A DNA stretch of 64,000 nt, taken from the NCBI GenBank assembly GCA_030645235.1, contig JAUSMV010000005.1, positions 186,001-250,000 on the forward strand. Reading direction: 5' to 3'. This stretch comes from Parvibaculum sp. (GTDB lineage Bacteria; Pseudomonadota; Alphaproteobacteria; Parvibaculales; Parvibaculaceae). Below the pieces are notes generated by a model, which was given only the letters and a program-made list of their open reading frames with translations, did not search any database and was not told the DNA's origin. Below are positions 1 to 8,183 of the stretch, piece after piece. The position numbers were made by a program, and so were the translations under genes. Each line of letters begins with the position of its first letter. Position 1 is the first letter of the stretch.

Positions 1-986
1 AAGTCATAGCCTTCGTCAAACGCGGCCTGACAGATCTCTCAATTTCCCGCTCCAAAGAAAAACTCGACTGGGGCATCGACGTACCGGGCGACAACAAGCA
101 CGTCATGTACGTCTGGTTCGATGCGCTGACCAATTACATCACCGGGCTCGGCTATCCCGACACTGAAGCAAAACTCTTCAAGCGCTTCTGGCCTGCGGAT
201 GCCCATATCATCGGCAAAGACGTTGTGCGCTTCCATGCGATCATCTGGCCCGCCATGCTCATGGCCGCCAAGATCGAACTCCCCAAACGCGTCTTCGGTC
301 ACGGTTTTCTCTATAACCGCGGCGAGAAAATGTCGAAGTCACTGGGCAATGTCATTGACCCATTCTCGATCACCGATGCATACGGCGTCGATCCCGTGCG
401 CTATTTCTTCTGTCGCGAAGTGCCTTACGGTGCCGACGGAGCCTATAGCCATGAAGCCATCGTCAACCGCTGCAATGCCGATTTGGCCAATGACATCGGC
501 AATCTCGCACAACGCTCGCTTTCCATGATCGGCAAAAACTGCGACGGCAAAGTTCCGTTCCGTAGCTCCTTCAGCGACGAAGACAACGAGTTGCTCCGCT
601 CCGCCGCCGGCCTGCTCGAAACTGTCCGTGGACAGATGGAAAAATTCGAGATCCACAATTATCTGGCCTCGGTCTTTCAGGTCGTCAGCGACGCCAACCG
701 CTATTTCGCTGGCCAAGAACCCTGGGCTCTGAAAAAGACCGACCCCGAACGCATGGCGACAGTCCTCTACGTGACGATTGAAGTCGTGCGTTACGCCGCA
801 ATCCTCTTGCAGCCTGTCGTGCCTGCCTCCGCCGCCAAGCTTCTCGATCTTTTGGGCGTGGACGAGGGCGATCGCAGCTTTGAAGACCTCGACGGCTCGC
901 CGCTGAAACCCGGCACGCCACTCCCCGTACCGACAGGTGTGTTCCCTCGCCTCGTCGATGTGACGGAAGCAACAGCTAAAGAGTAA
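1..986 (+). CDS. metG: Methionyl-tRNA synthetase, 3' part (5' end outside window)
   Basis: Charges tRNA-Met with methionine in the cytoplasm. The reading frame is open from position 3, so the N-terminal half of the Rossmann domain with the HIGH signature lies before the window. About 327 residues remain. The KMSKS loop is at positions 327-341, preceded by the [14 protein letters not shown] segment typical of class Ia MetRS. It is followed by the helical anticodon-binding domain, including the QEPWALKK stretch. The protein ends without an added EMAP/Trbp111 dimerisation domain, as is common in alphaproteobacteria. tatD starts 11 bases downstream, so the two are probably co-transcribed. Identification is firm; only the start is unknown. 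Confidence 0.96.
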   Translation, partial: VIAFVKRGLTDLSISRSKEKLDWGIDVPGDNKHVMYVWFDALTNYITGLGYPDTEAKLFKRFWPADAHIIGKDVVRFHAIIWPAMLMAAKIELPKRVFGHGFLYNRGEKMSKSLGNVIDPFSITDAYGVDPVRYFFCREVPYGADGAYSHEAIVNRCNADLANDIGNLAQRSLSMIGKNCDGKVPFRSSFSDEDNELLRSAAGLLETVRGQMEKFEIHNYLASVFQVVSDANRYFAGQEPWALKKTDPERMATVLYVTIEVVRYAAILLQPVVPASAAKLLDLLGVDEGDRSFEDLDGSPLKPGTPLPVPTGVFPRLVDVTEATAKE

Positions 987-997
987 GTGAGCCTCCC

Positions 998-1801
998 GTG
1001 AAACCCGTCCTCGTAGATAGCCATTGTCACCTCGACTTCCCTGACTTCGCGTCCGAAGTCGATCAGGTCGTTGCGCGCGCGGGCGAAGCGGGCATCGGTC
1101 TCATGGTGACGATCTCCACCAAGGTCAGCGAGTTCGACCGCATTCTCGCCATCGCCGAACGCTTCCCCAATGTCTATTGCTCGGTCGGCATCCACCCGCA
1201 TGAAGCCGCAACCGAACCAGACACCGACGCCGCGCGCCTCATCGAACTTGCCAAACACCCCAAGGTCGTCGGCATCGGCGAAACAGGTCTCGACTATTTC
1301 TACGAGCACAGCCCGCGCGAACCGCAACAGCGTTGCTTCCGCGCCCACATCACCGCCGCGCGCGAAACAGGTCTGCCACTCATCGTCCATACGCGCGACG
1401 CCGACGATGACACGGCTTCGATCCTGTCCGAAGAAATGGGGAAGGGCGCTTTTACCGGCCTCCTCCATTGTTTCACATCGAGCGAGAAGCTCGCGCGTCA
1501 TGCCCTTGGCCTCGGCTTCTACATTTCGCTCTCCGGCATCCTGACGTTTAAGAGCGCCGCCGAATTACAAGTGACCGCCGCAGGCGTACCGCTCGACCGT
1601 CTGCTGGTCGAAACCGATGCGCCATATTTGGCTCCCGTACCCAAACGCGGCAAACGTAATGAGCCGTCTTTTGTCGTCCACACGGCTGCCAAACTCGCCG
1701 AGCTTAAGAACGTTTCCGGTGACGAGTTGGCGCTTCAGACATCTGAAAACTTCCTGCGGCTCTTTTCCCGCGTGCCGCGCGAGGCTGTGTTCCGCCCATG
1801 A
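998..1801 (+). CDS. tatD: TatD family metal-dependent hydrolase (DNase)
   Basis: A 267-residue TIM-barrel amidohydrolase-type nuclease. Visible metal ligands are the SHCHLDF motif near residue 9, the glutamate in GIGETGLDY, His in IVHTRDAD, His in LLHCFTSS, and Asp in VETDAPYLAP near the C-terminus. E. coli TatD has 3'-5' exonuclease activity on DNA and RNA; the exact substrate here is inferred. It sits between metG and an MBL-fold hydrolase, an arrangement common in alphaproteobacteria, and its stop overlaps the next start (ATGA at 1798-1801), pointing to translational coupling. Confidence 0.93.
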   Translation: MKPVLVDSHCHLDFPDFASEVDQVVARAGEAGIGLMVTISTKVSEFDRILAIAERFPNVYCSVGIHPHEAATEPDTDAARLIELAKHPKVVGIGETGLDYFYEHSPREPQQRCFRAHITAARETGLPLIVHTRDADDDTASILSEEMGKGAFTGLLHCFTSSEKLARHALGLGFYISLSGILTFKSAAELQVTAAGVPLDRLLVETDAPYLAPVPKRGKRNEPSFVVHTAAKLAELKNVSGDELALQTSENFLRLFSRVPREAVFRP

Positions 1802-2613
1802 AAATGCGCGTCACCATTCTCGGTTGTGGTTCCTCCGGCGGCGTGCCTCGCATCGGCAACGTCTGGGGTGCCTGCGATCCAAAGGAACCGCGCAACCGTC
1901 GCCGCCGTTGCTCGCTTCTCGTTGAGCAATGGGATCAGGACGAAAGCCAAAAGACGACAGTACTCGTCGATACATCACCCGACATGCGCGATCAGTTGCT
2001 CGACGCCAACGTCAAATGGATCGACGGCGTGTTGTTCACACATGATCACGCCGACCAGTCCCACGGCATCGACGACCTGCGCATGGTGGCGCTCAATGGT
2101 CGCCGTCGCGTCGATGTGTGGATGGATGAACCGACATCCAAAACGCTGACGACGCGATTTGACTATTGTTTTCAACAACTTCCGGGCACCGGCTATCCGG
2201 CCATTCTGAACGAGCACCGGATCGGCGCCTTTGGCGAGCCTATAATCGTTTCAGGAGCAGGCGGAGATATCGTGGCCATTCCCTTCGACCAGGATCACGG
2301 ACCCATCCGTTCCCTCGGTTTCCGTTTTGGTCCTTTGGCCTATTCAAGTGACTTAGTCGGGCTGCCAGCCTCGAGTTTTGAGCTTATCCGCGGTGTAGAG
2401 TACTGGATCCTCGATGCGCTGCGTTACGCGCCGCACCCGACACATGCGCATCTCGATCTCGCGCTGGAATGGCTTGATTTTGCTCAGGTTTCGCGCGGAA
2501 TCCTGACAAATATGCATGTCGATCTCGACTACCGCACATTGATCAACGAGCTGCCGCCGCATATCACGCCGGCTCATGATGGTATGGTGATAAACCTCAA
2601 TTTAGTTCCATAA
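1798..2613 (+). CDS. MBL-fold metallohydrolase, PhnP-like
   Basis: A 271-residue metallo-beta-lactamase-fold hydrolase. It begins with ILGCGSSGGVPRIG, the N-terminal signature of PhnP-type cyclic phosphodiesterases, and carries the HxHxDH-related motif THDHADQSHGIDD at residues 81-93. Further metal ligands are probably in FDQDHG and near YSSDLVG. Related proteins hydrolyse 1,2-cyclic phosphodiesters such as 5-phosphoribosyl 1,2-cyclic phosphate, but no phn genes are visible here, so the substrate is open. It is coupled to tatD by a 4-base overlap and followed by a hairpin terminator at 2643-2678. Confidence 0.85.
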   Translation: MKMRVTILGCGSSGGVPRIGNVWGACDPKEPRNRRRRCSLLVEQWDQDESQKTTVLVDTSPDMRDQLLDANVKWIDGVLFTHDHADQSHGIDDLRMVALNGRRRVDVWMDEPTSKTLTTRFDYCFQQLPGTGYPAILNEHRIGAFGEPIIVSGAGGDIVAIPFDQDHGPIRSLGFRFGPLAYSSDLVGLPASSFELIRGVEYWILDALRYAPHPTHAHLDLALEWLDFAQVSRGILTNMHVDLDYRTLINELPPHITPAHDGMVINLNLVP

Positions 2614-2642
2614 TATACATTATCGGATAAATTGACGTAAAG

Positions 2643-2678
2643 TTTTGGGCGCAAACCCCTTCGAGTTCACGCCCAAAA
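2643..2678. terminator. Bidirectional hairpin terminator between the MBL gene and ridA
   Basis: A 9-base stem (TTTTGGGCG at 2643-2651 with CGCCCAAAA at 2670-2678) has an 18-base loop and ends in an A-run on one side and a T-run on the other. It lies between convergent genes, so it could serve both. Confidence 0.6.
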
Positions 2679-2729
2679 AACATCATGAAATCAATGCACT
2701 CACTCAAAGTGCTAAACCAAAGCTCCAGG

Positions 2730-3077
2730 TCAAAGCGCGGCGTGAACCTGCACTTCGACTTTCCATTCCGGACGCACCAGCGGCGATTGAACGCAAGCGC
2801 GCGCGGGCGGATTTTGCTGGTCAACCCAGGCATCCCAGACTTCGTTGAAGGCCACATAGTCGCCGATGTCGGCCAGAAAAATCTGTGCAAACAACAACTT
2901 AGACTTATCGCTGCCGGCATCCTTCAACAACGCATCGATCTGCGCGAGCACAACGGTTGCCTGGCCTTTGATATCGGCGGGACCGTCAACGGCCACCTGA
3001 CCTGCAAGAATAATCCGGTCGCCATGCACGACACCTTCGCTCATACGCTTGCCGGGGCTTAACCGCTTGATCGCCAT
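2730..3077 (-). CDS. RidA family (Rid/YjgF/UK114) protein
   Basis: A 115-residue protein of the Rid superfamily, which includes enamine/imine deaminases that remove reactive 2-aminoacrylate. The conserved parts are the LSPGKRMSEGVVHGDRIILAGQVA start, the KGQATVVLAQIDALL helix and the VQSPLVRPEWKVEVQVHAAL end. The arginine in LVRPEWKVEVQ matches the position of the substrate-binding arginine in active RidA. The ATG at 3077 was chosen because AAAGGAA lies just upstream; the open frame extends further but looks non-coding. It stands alone, so the physiological substrate is not indicated. Subfamily is uncertain. Confidence 0.85.
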   Translation of the reverse strand: MAIKRLSPGKRMSEGVVHGDRIILAGQVAVDGPADIKGQATVVLAQIDALLKDAGSDKSKLLFAQIFLADIGDYVAFNEVWDAWVDQQNPPARACVQSPLVRPEWKVEVQVHAAL

Positions 3078-3196
3078 AAATATATTCCTTTGAAACGCCC
3101 TGAGGGGCCCTGAGACGGCGTTTGATAGCAGCCCCCTGCCTGCCCCCGCAACGGACAAATGCGCCCACACACGAGCCTCTCATAGCTACTCGAACC

Positions 3197-3380
3197 AATC
3201 AGCATTTCTTGCAAGAGATTCGAGGTTTCCATGCAGAGATCGTTAGTCAGTTCGTTGAGTGTCCGCGTGTGACGGGGGAAAGCCAATCCCCAGGTGAGGA
3301 TTAGAATCGGGGATTAAAATTCAGGACGCCGCCGGGGATCAGAATTTAGGATGCCGCAAAAAAATTTATGCCCGCTTTTG
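3197..3380 (-). repeat. Dispersed repeat A, copy 1 (ABC-F-derived core)
   Basis: About 184 bases between ridA and the HU gene. The core at 3197-3261 matches copies at 36835 and 44290. Read on the minus strand in frame it gives LNELTNDLCMETSNLLQE, recognisable beside the ABC-F signature LDEPTNDLDMETLDLLQE that copy 2 encodes. The other half holds repeated GGGGAT motifs and an AAATTTATGCCCGC end resembling the tails of the other copies. No complete gene can be read through it. Confidence 0.7.
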
Positions 3381-3414
3381 CGCCCGTCTGTCCGAAATAT
3401 ACCCGCCGACCCAA

Positions 3415-3447
3415 AACACAAAAGGCGACCCTTGCGGAGTCGCCTTT
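3415..3447 (-). terminator. Rho-independent terminator of the HU gene
   Basis: A perfect 9-base stem (AAAGGCGAC at 3421-3429 with GTCGCCTTT at 3439-3447) is followed on the minus strand by a T-rich run. It lies 34 bases past the HU stop codon. Confidence 0.8.
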
Positions 3448-3480
3448 CGCACCAATCAGATGATCGGAAAGTCAGCCGGA

Positions 3481-3870
3481 TCAGATGGCTTCCTTGAGGT
3501 CTTTCGCGACGCGGAAAGCGACCTTCTTGGAGGCTTTGATTTTGATGGCTTCGCCTGTGGCAGGGTTGCGACCCATGCGGGCAGCGCGCTTGCGAACGGC
3601 GAGAATGCCAAGGCCGGTGATGCGAACCTTGTTGCCCTTCTTCAGGTTTTTGACCGTCAGTTCAACAAAGGATTCAAAGAACGCCGCAGCGGCTTTCTTC
3701 GACATGTCATGTGACTCAGCCAGCTCGGCGATGATCTTCGAGAGCGGGATGGTCGCTTGCGCCGGAGCCTTTTTAGCAGCGGCAGGAGCTTTTGCAACGG
3801 CGGGTGCCTTTGCAGCAGCTTTTGCAGCGGGCTTCTTTGCAGCAGTTTTGGCAGCGGGTTTTGTGGCCAT
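3481..3870 (-). CDS. HU-family DNA-binding protein with Lys/Ala/Pro-rich N-terminal tail
   Basis: A 129-residue nucleoid protein. Residues 1-42 are a low-complexity tail of KPAAK/KAPA repeats resembling histone H1 or AlgP-like tails. From about residue 43 the HU/IHF fold follows (IPLSKIIAELAESHDMSKKAAAAFFESF), with the DNA-binding arm around RMGRNPATGEAIKIKASKKVAFRVAKDLK. The ATG at 3870 was chosen because the tail begins there; a weak upstream start at 3906 would add 12 residues. The tail is about 40 residues longer than classical 90-residue HU and should raise non-specific DNA affinity. A terminator follows. Confidence 0.9.
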   Translation of the reverse strand: MATKPAAKTAAKKPAAKAAAKAPAVAKAPAAAKKAPAQATIPLSKIIAELAESHDMSKKAAAAFFESFVELTVKNLKKGNKVRITGLGILAVRKRAARMGRNPATGEAIKIKASKKVAFRVAKDLKEAI

Positions 3871-4063
3871 GATTCGTGATTCGTCCTTGGTGAAAGCTGT
3901 CACCATCTTTCACAAGTTTGCGCAAAACACCAAGAAATAGCTGCGCCCCAACGCTTTTTTCGATCATGCAAATGCGCTTTATGCACAGATTTCCGCACCA
4001 AAGCGCAAAAAAGCCCGTCTTTATTGGACAATTGCGCTCACGCTGCCTAACTTCAGCACCCAG

Positions 4064-4069
4064 TATAAT
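4064..4069 (+). promoter_or_regulatory. Candidate -10 box (TATAAT) for the YcbL-type hydrolase
   Basis: A perfect TATAAT lies 18 bases before the chosen ATG at 4088. No good -35 sits at the usual distance. If used, it would give a very short leader and supports the 4088 start over 4070. Confidence 0.35.
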
Positions 4070-4087
4070 GTGGATGCGCGACGCAAA

Positions 4088-4738
4088 ATGACCCTCAAGG
4101 CAGCGATTCTCCCCGTCACACCGTTCCAGCAAAATTGCACTTTGCTGTGGAACGAAGACACGATGCGCGGTGCTGTGAGCGATCCCGGCGGCGATCTCGA
4201 CCGCATCATGCAAGCCGTCGAAGAGCTTGGTGTGACGCTCGAAAAAGTGCTGCTGACACACGGACATCTCGATCATGCCTCTGCCGCAGGCGAGCTGGCA
4301 CGACGTCTCAACATTCCGATTGAAGGCCCGCATCGCGACGATCTGTTTCTGATTTCAGACCTCGCAAAGCAAGGCGCCAAATATGGCTTTCCCGCTTATG
4401 AGGGATTTGAGCCGACGCGCTGGCTCGAAGACGGCGACAAGGTTGAAGTCGGCGGCCTCACATTTGATGTGCGCCATTGCCCCGGCCACACGCCCGGCCA
4501 TGTCATATTTTTCAACAGTGAAGCGCGCCTTGCGATTGTCGGTGACGTGTTGTTTCAGGGCTCCATCGGCCGCACAGATTTACCGCGCGGCGACTATCAA
4601 TCGCTCGTCACAGCGATCCGTGAAAAGCTCTGGCCGCTCGGCGATGATGTGACATTCGTTCCCGGTCACGGCCCGCTCTCAACCTTTGGAGCGGAACGCC
4701 GCAGCAATCCTTTTGTGGCCGACGAAAACTACGCCTGA
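4088..4738 (+). CDS. MBL-fold hydrolase, YcbL/glyoxalase II-like
   Basis: A 216-residue single-domain metallo-beta-lactamase protein. The metal motif THGHLDHAS is near residue 60, with further ligands in CPGHTPGHV, IVGDVLF and VPGHGP. It matches the YcbL branch of glyoxalase II enzymes, which hydrolyse glutathione thioesters such as S-lactoylglutathione; it lacks the C-terminal helical domain of classical GloB. The start at 4088 removes seven poorly conserved codons from the longest frame. A short decayed copy of its 3' part lies 1.3 kb downstream at 5898-5942. Confidence 0.85.
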   Translation: MTLKAAILPVTPFQQNCTLLWNEDTMRGAVSDPGGDLDRIMQAVEELGVTLEKVLLTHGHLDHASAAGELARRLNIPIEGPHRDDLFLISDLAKQGAKYGFPAYEGFEPTRWLEDGDKVEVGGLTFDVRHCPGHTPGHVIFFNSEARLAIVGDVLFQGSIGRTDLPRGDYQSLVTAIREKLWPLGDDVTFVPGHGPLSTFGAERRSNPFVADENYA

Positions 4739-4897
4739 GAACACACAATTCAGGCTCTCCCCGCTGCGACCCCACGATAAATCACTCAGCACACGGTCCG
4801 TTTTGACGGGCCAGTGCTTTTATCTTGCGGCACCTTTGCGGTTCCGCTTAGCTGGCAACAGCCAAAAAATACAAATCTCAGCACCGGAACATTCCTG

Positions 4898-5857
4898 ATG
4901 AACTTTACTTTTATCCGCCTTGTTGCTTTGTCCGTTCTTCTCGCGCCGCTGGGGGCCTGCAAAAACGTCGATCCGGCAACACTTCAGGAAGCTGCTATTC
5001 CGCAGTTCAAATCCGTCGCGACGGATCAAAACTCAGCACTCATCAAAAGTGGCTCTGTTGAATCAGATGATGGTTTCGGTGTGATTAAAGGCGCGGCCTA
5101 TCCCATCTCGGTCGACGGACAAAGAATCAACCCCCAAGACTACGCGCGCTACTCCATCTCGATCGAAGTACAATCGGCCGTCCCCGTTGATCCCGCGCGG
5201 AACTCCGTCAGGATCACACCCGGCACACACTCGATATTGGTGGGATACAAGAGCCTTAACCGTTATGTCGACGGAGTCGCAGCAGTGGTGCTCGATGCCA
5301 AACCCGGTATCACCTATGTCGTCATGGGGCAAGACCGCTACAAGCCAGATCTCCTAAACCCAATGGATATCACACACAATTATCTCTACATCGTGGAAGA
5401 AAGAACCAGCAAGGTCGTCACAGATGAAGTGACTGACGTTCCCCGCCGCAACACCAACACCTATTCGGAGCCAAGCGGCACCGGCCTAGCTACAATTCGG
5501 GGAAACACGATTAACGGGAGTGATATTAAAAACTGCTATCCGATGGCGATCGACGGCAAATACACCAAATGGTTATCCGGCACCCTCGCCGATCGTCCCG
5601 ATTACCAACGGGATTTCAAGGTCACTCCCGGTCGCCACGCCCTTGGCATCGGCATCGCCTATGGCCTGAATACAACCGCCGGAGAAAACGTATTCGATTT
5701 CCAACCGAACACGACTTATCAGATCGGTTGCGAGACCAGCAAGAAGCGCTATGACTCTGACTCTGTAAATGTCTTTACGGTCTGGATCGAAAATGCCGCA
5801 ACCAAAGAGATCGTCCTCCCGAAATCTGATCTGCCTTTCAGAAACTTACCCAAATAG
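4898..5857 (+). CDS. Putative lipoprotein with two tandem repeat domains
   Basis: 319 residues; not assigned to a named family. The N-terminus (MNFTFIRLVALSVLLAPLGAC) is a lipoprotein signal with LGAC lipobox, so it is probably anchored in a membrane facing the periplasm. Two halves share a layout: residues about 55-150 (VIKGAAYPISVDG ... VRITPGTHSILVGY ... PGITYVVMGQD) and about 200-315 (TIRGNTINGS ... FKVTPGRHALGIGIAYG ... PNTTYQIGCE ... VWIENAATKEIV). Each looks like a beta-sandwich carrying a TPG(T/R)H turn. The start at 4898 has GGAA upstream and begins the signal; the longer frame from 4814 is not coding-like. It lies between the YcbL gene and a remnant of that gene. Confidence 0.75.
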   Translation: MNFTFIRLVALSVLLAPLGACKNVDPATLQEAAIPQFKSVATDQNSALIKSGSVESDDGFGVIKGAAYPISVDGQRINPQDYARYSISIEVQSAVPVDPARNSVRITPGTHSILVGYKSLNRYVDGVAAVVLDAKPGITYVVMGQDRYKPDLLNPMDITHNYLYIVEERTSKVVTDEVTDVPRRNTNTYSEPSGTGLATIRGNTINGSDIKNCYPMAIDGKYTKWLSGTLADRPDYQRDFKVTPGRHALGIGIAYGLNTTAGENVFDFQPNTTYQIGCETSKKRYDSDSVNVFTVWIENAATKEIVLPKSDLPFRNLPK

Positions 5858-5897
5858 CGATCATCGGAATAACCTGCCGGTAACGCCTTGAACCTGC

Positions 5898-5942
5898 TGC
5901 GCGGCGACTATCAATCACTCGTCACGGACAATAGCGAAAAGC
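5898..5942 (+). pseudogene. Decayed duplicate of part of the upstream YcbL-type gene
   Basis: A 45-base stretch aligns without gaps to 4585-4629 of the hydrolase gene: an exact 18-mer (GCGCGGCGACTATCAATC), one mismatch, an exact 8-mer, a diverged 10-base block, then another exact 8-mer. In the parent gene this encodes RGDYQSLVTAIREKL. No open frame continues on either side. Confidence 0.6.
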
Positions 5943-6033
5943 TATGTTCGCGTGGCTGGAATGCAATAGAGTTCAAATCCAATGATCAACCTGATCAGGA
6001 ATTGACCCGCCACGGCATTTGGTAAGCGACGAC

Positions 6034-6846
6034 ATGAAGACTCCGGACAACCTCAATCAGATCGACGCGCTGCTAGAGATCATGGCGCAGTTGCGCAATC
6101 CTGACGGCGGATGCCCGTGGGATTTGGAGCAGAACTTCGCGACCATCGCGCCCTATACAATCGAAGAAGCCTATGAAGTCGCTGATGCGATTGAACTGGG
6201 CGATATGGGCGAGTTGCGCGACGAGCTGGGCGATCTTCTGTTGCAGGTGGTTTTTCACGCGCAAATGGCAAAAGAAGCCAACGAGTTTCGCTTTGAAGAT
6301 GTTGTGCGCGCGATCTGCGAAAAAATGATCCGTCGCCATCCGCATGTCTTTGGCGATGAGACGGCGCGTTCTGCCGGTACCGTCAAAGGGCGCTGGGAAG
6401 AAATCAAAGCAGAAGAACGCGCGGCCAAAGGCAAAGCCACAAAGCAAAGCCTGCTCGATGATGTGCCGCTCAACCTCCCCGCCCTCACCCGCGCGCTAAA
6501 GCTACAAAGCCGCGCGGCAAGCGTCGGGTTTGATTGGCCGAGCACGGCGAATGTTCTGGATAAACTCAACGAGGAAATGCTGGAACTGTCGCATGAGTTA
6601 GCCAAGGGCGGCGACAAGGACCGGCTCGAAGATGAGTTTGGCGACATTCTGTTTGTTTATGCAAACCTTGCCCGTCATCTCAAGATTGATCCCGAAGCGG
6701 CGCTGCGCCGGACCAATGCAAAATTCCGCCGCCGCTTTGGACGCATTGAAGAGAAGCTCGACGCTCAGGGACGCACGCTGACGCAATCCAATCTCGATGA
6801 GATGGACGCGATGTGGAATGAGGCGAAGCGGGAGGAACGGGAGTAG
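6034..6846 (+). CDS. mazG: Nucleoside triphosphate pyrophosphohydrolase MazG
   Basis: A 270-residue MazG with two all-alpha NTP-pyrophosphatase modules. The first carries CPWD, the metal-binding EExxE-type helix EEAYEVADAI and ELRDELGDLLLQVVFHAQMA. The second carries NEEMLELSHEL and LEDEFGDILFVYANLARHL. It hydrolyses (d)NTPs to monophosphates and diphosphate, cleaning the nucleotide pool. In many alphaproteobacteria mazG follows hflX; here it is convergent to that operon and separated from it by about 2 kb of repeats and hypothetical genes, suggesting an inserted segment. The ATG at 6034 is preferred; an in-frame TTG at 6019 is possible. Confidence 0.93.
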   Translation: MKTPDNLNQIDALLEIMAQLRNPDGGCPWDLEQNFATIAPYTIEEAYEVADAIELGDMGELRDELGDLLLQVVFHAQMAKEANEFRFEDVVRAICEKMIRRHPHVFGDETARSAGTVKGRWEEIKAEERAAKGKATKQSLLDDVPLNLPALTRALKLQSRAASVGFDWPSTANVLDKLNEEMLELSHELAKGGDKDRLEDEFGDILFVYANLARHLKIDPEAALRRTNAKFRRRFGRIEEKLDAQGRTLTQSNLDEMDAMWNEAKREERE

Positions 6847-6857
6847 TTACTTTTTAC

Positions 6858-6908
6858 TGAACCCTCCCCTTGAGGGTAATTATCACCTTGACATAGTAGA
6901 CACTAAAT
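6858..6908. repeat. Left boundary: partial repeat B plus 31-bp inverted repeat
   Basis: 6858-6876 is an exact 19-base inverted match to the outer end of repeat B at 8311-8329. Next to it, 6878-6908 is a 31-base inverted match (two mismatches) to 8152-8182. Together they bound the segment carrying the membrane-protein gene. Confidence 0.7.
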
Positions 6909-7062
6909 CTGTCACAGAAGCCTTTGAGGCCGAGAGTCTTCTGTGAATATTTATGCAATGGACAGACGGGATAAATACTCTTTTTAGGAGGGTAATTAGG
7001 CCAATTGTACCACAGAGCATTCTTGAGGGTTTTAGGTGAGGGTGTGGGCGGCGATGGCCGCT
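6909..7062. other. Non-coding stretch downstream of the membrane-protein gene
   Basis: It includes an inverted repeat CACAGAAG/CTTCTGTG at about 6914-6945 that could act as a terminator-like hairpin. No gene is supported. Confidence 0.3.
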
Positions 7063-7929
7063 TTAATGATAATCATTTCCTGTTTCCTGAGCATTCAGGT
7101 CCACACTGAAGGGCGCATTTCCACAATCACGAAAATAGAAAGTTGTCCAACGTCTGCCGCCGAAAACATCTTCATATTCAATTCGTCCCCAGAAATGAAC
7201 AGTGTGCGTTCCTGCCCTGATGCAAAGTTGAGCGAATGTGTTGACGGTGAGATTTTGCGGGTCTTTAACTATTATATCATCGTACATCTTATCTCTGGGT
7301 CCGAGGGAACCTACAGATTCGAACGCGGGAGGTTTAGTCAAATCAACGGTTGTTCCTATTGGTGTAATTTGAGCCTGCACGGAAATAGTCACATGCTTGG
7401 CGGGGGTTTCTCCCATATTTTCATAATGAAGTTCGACACACGAGATATTCCCATTAGCGGCATTTTTGGTTTTAAGTCTGACCTTGGAAACGAAGATATA
7501 CGCCCGCAATTGGCGCTCGCTGGAGAGTTCAGACTTGCGAATGGCGGTTTTCGTGGCAAACCAAAGGCCAATAGTCGAAAGAGTCAGCATGAGAGTAAAG
7601 GCGGCAATGGGGTCTTCAAACGTCTTGACAATAAACTTCTCGACTGGAGGCAGCAAAAAGCGGCAGACGACACCACCACCGCATGGATGTTCGCTGGCAT
7701 AAGTCTTTTGTTCGGATGCTTCGCGTTTGGCTTCCAGAAAGATAACTACGTCGGCATAACTATAACTGCCATTTTTGGGACTCTGAGTTTCTTCTTCCTG
7801 TGGGGGGCAGTACTGAGCGCGAGCGGTGGATTGTGACCCAGGAAGACATGGCAACACTGAGATCATAAGTACAAAAAACGCGGCAAGGCTCCAACCAGAC
7901 CAGTGCCAGTCAATGAATTTCTCGAACAT
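7063..7929 (-). CDS. Hypothetical membrane protein
   Basis: 288 residues, no named function. An N-terminal hydrophobic segment (WSLAAFFVLMISVLPCL, near residues 12-30) could be a signal or membrane helix. A second helix lies near residues 112-130 (AAFTLMLTLSTIGLWFATKT). The C-terminal half has RQLRAYIFVSKVRL and YENMGETPAKHVTISVQ, a layout I recall from small hypothetical membrane proteins of proteobacteria and phages; that link is from memory. The purine-rich AAGGGGAAGCGGGG precedes the ATG. A 266-codon frame on the other strand covers the same bases, but family-like motifs appear only on this one. It sits within inverted repeats, so it may be horizontally acquired. Confidence 0.6.
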   Translation of the reverse strand: MFEKFIDWHWSGWSLAAFFVLMISVLPCLPGSQSTARAQYCPPQEEETQSPKNGSYSYADVVIFLEAKREASEQKTYASEHPCGGGVVCRFLLPPVEKFIVKTFEDPIAAFTLMLTLSTIGLWFATKTAIRKSELSSERQLRAYIFVSKVRLKTKNAANGNISCVELHYENMGETPAKHVTISVQAQITPIGTTVDLTKPPAFESVGSLGPRDKMYDDIIVKDPQNLTVNTFAQLCIRAGTHTVHFWGRIEYEDVFGGRRWTTFYFRDCGNAPFSVDLNAQETGNDYH

Positions 7930-7997
7930 CCGCCCCGCTTCCCCTTAAATATTCTTTCCAACCTTACGCCCTCATCTTCAGAGCGCAAAAGGGAATA

Positions 7998-8142
7998 TCA
8001 CGGGGAACCGTCTCCATACTGAGCTTCAGTATCAAAACCTTTTTCGACACTGGTTGGCACAGCAATTTTGGTAGTGGTGTCGTATTCACACCGATAACTG
8101 ACTTCCTGCTCACCCCCTAAGCCATTTTCTATTGTTAAATAG
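7998..8142 (-). pseudogene. Coding-like 3' gene remnant
   Basis: Minus strand, one frame reads about 48 codons with protein-like composition (NGLGGEQEVSYRCEYDTTTK, then IAVPTSVEKGFDTEAQYGDG) to a TGA at 7998-8000. There is no start codon, and the frame runs back toward the inverted repeat and repeat B. It looks like the 3' end of a gene truncated when the repeats arrived. Function is unknown. Confidence 0.35.
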
Positions 8143-8151
8143 AAGCACCAA

Positions 8152-8182
8152 ATTTAGTGCCTACTATGACAAGGTGATAATT
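8152..8182. repeat. Right 31-bp inverted repeat of the 6.9-8.3 kb segment
   Basis: The reverse complement of 6878-6908 with two mismatches. It directly abuts repeat B. Confidence 0.7.
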
Positions 8183-8183
8183 G

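Noticed and set aside
7036-7836. 266-codon plus-strand frame opposite the hypothetical membrane protein
   Set aside because: It mirrors the minus-strand gene, which alone shows family-like motifs, membrane helices and a ribosome site; the plus-strand peptide resembles nothing.
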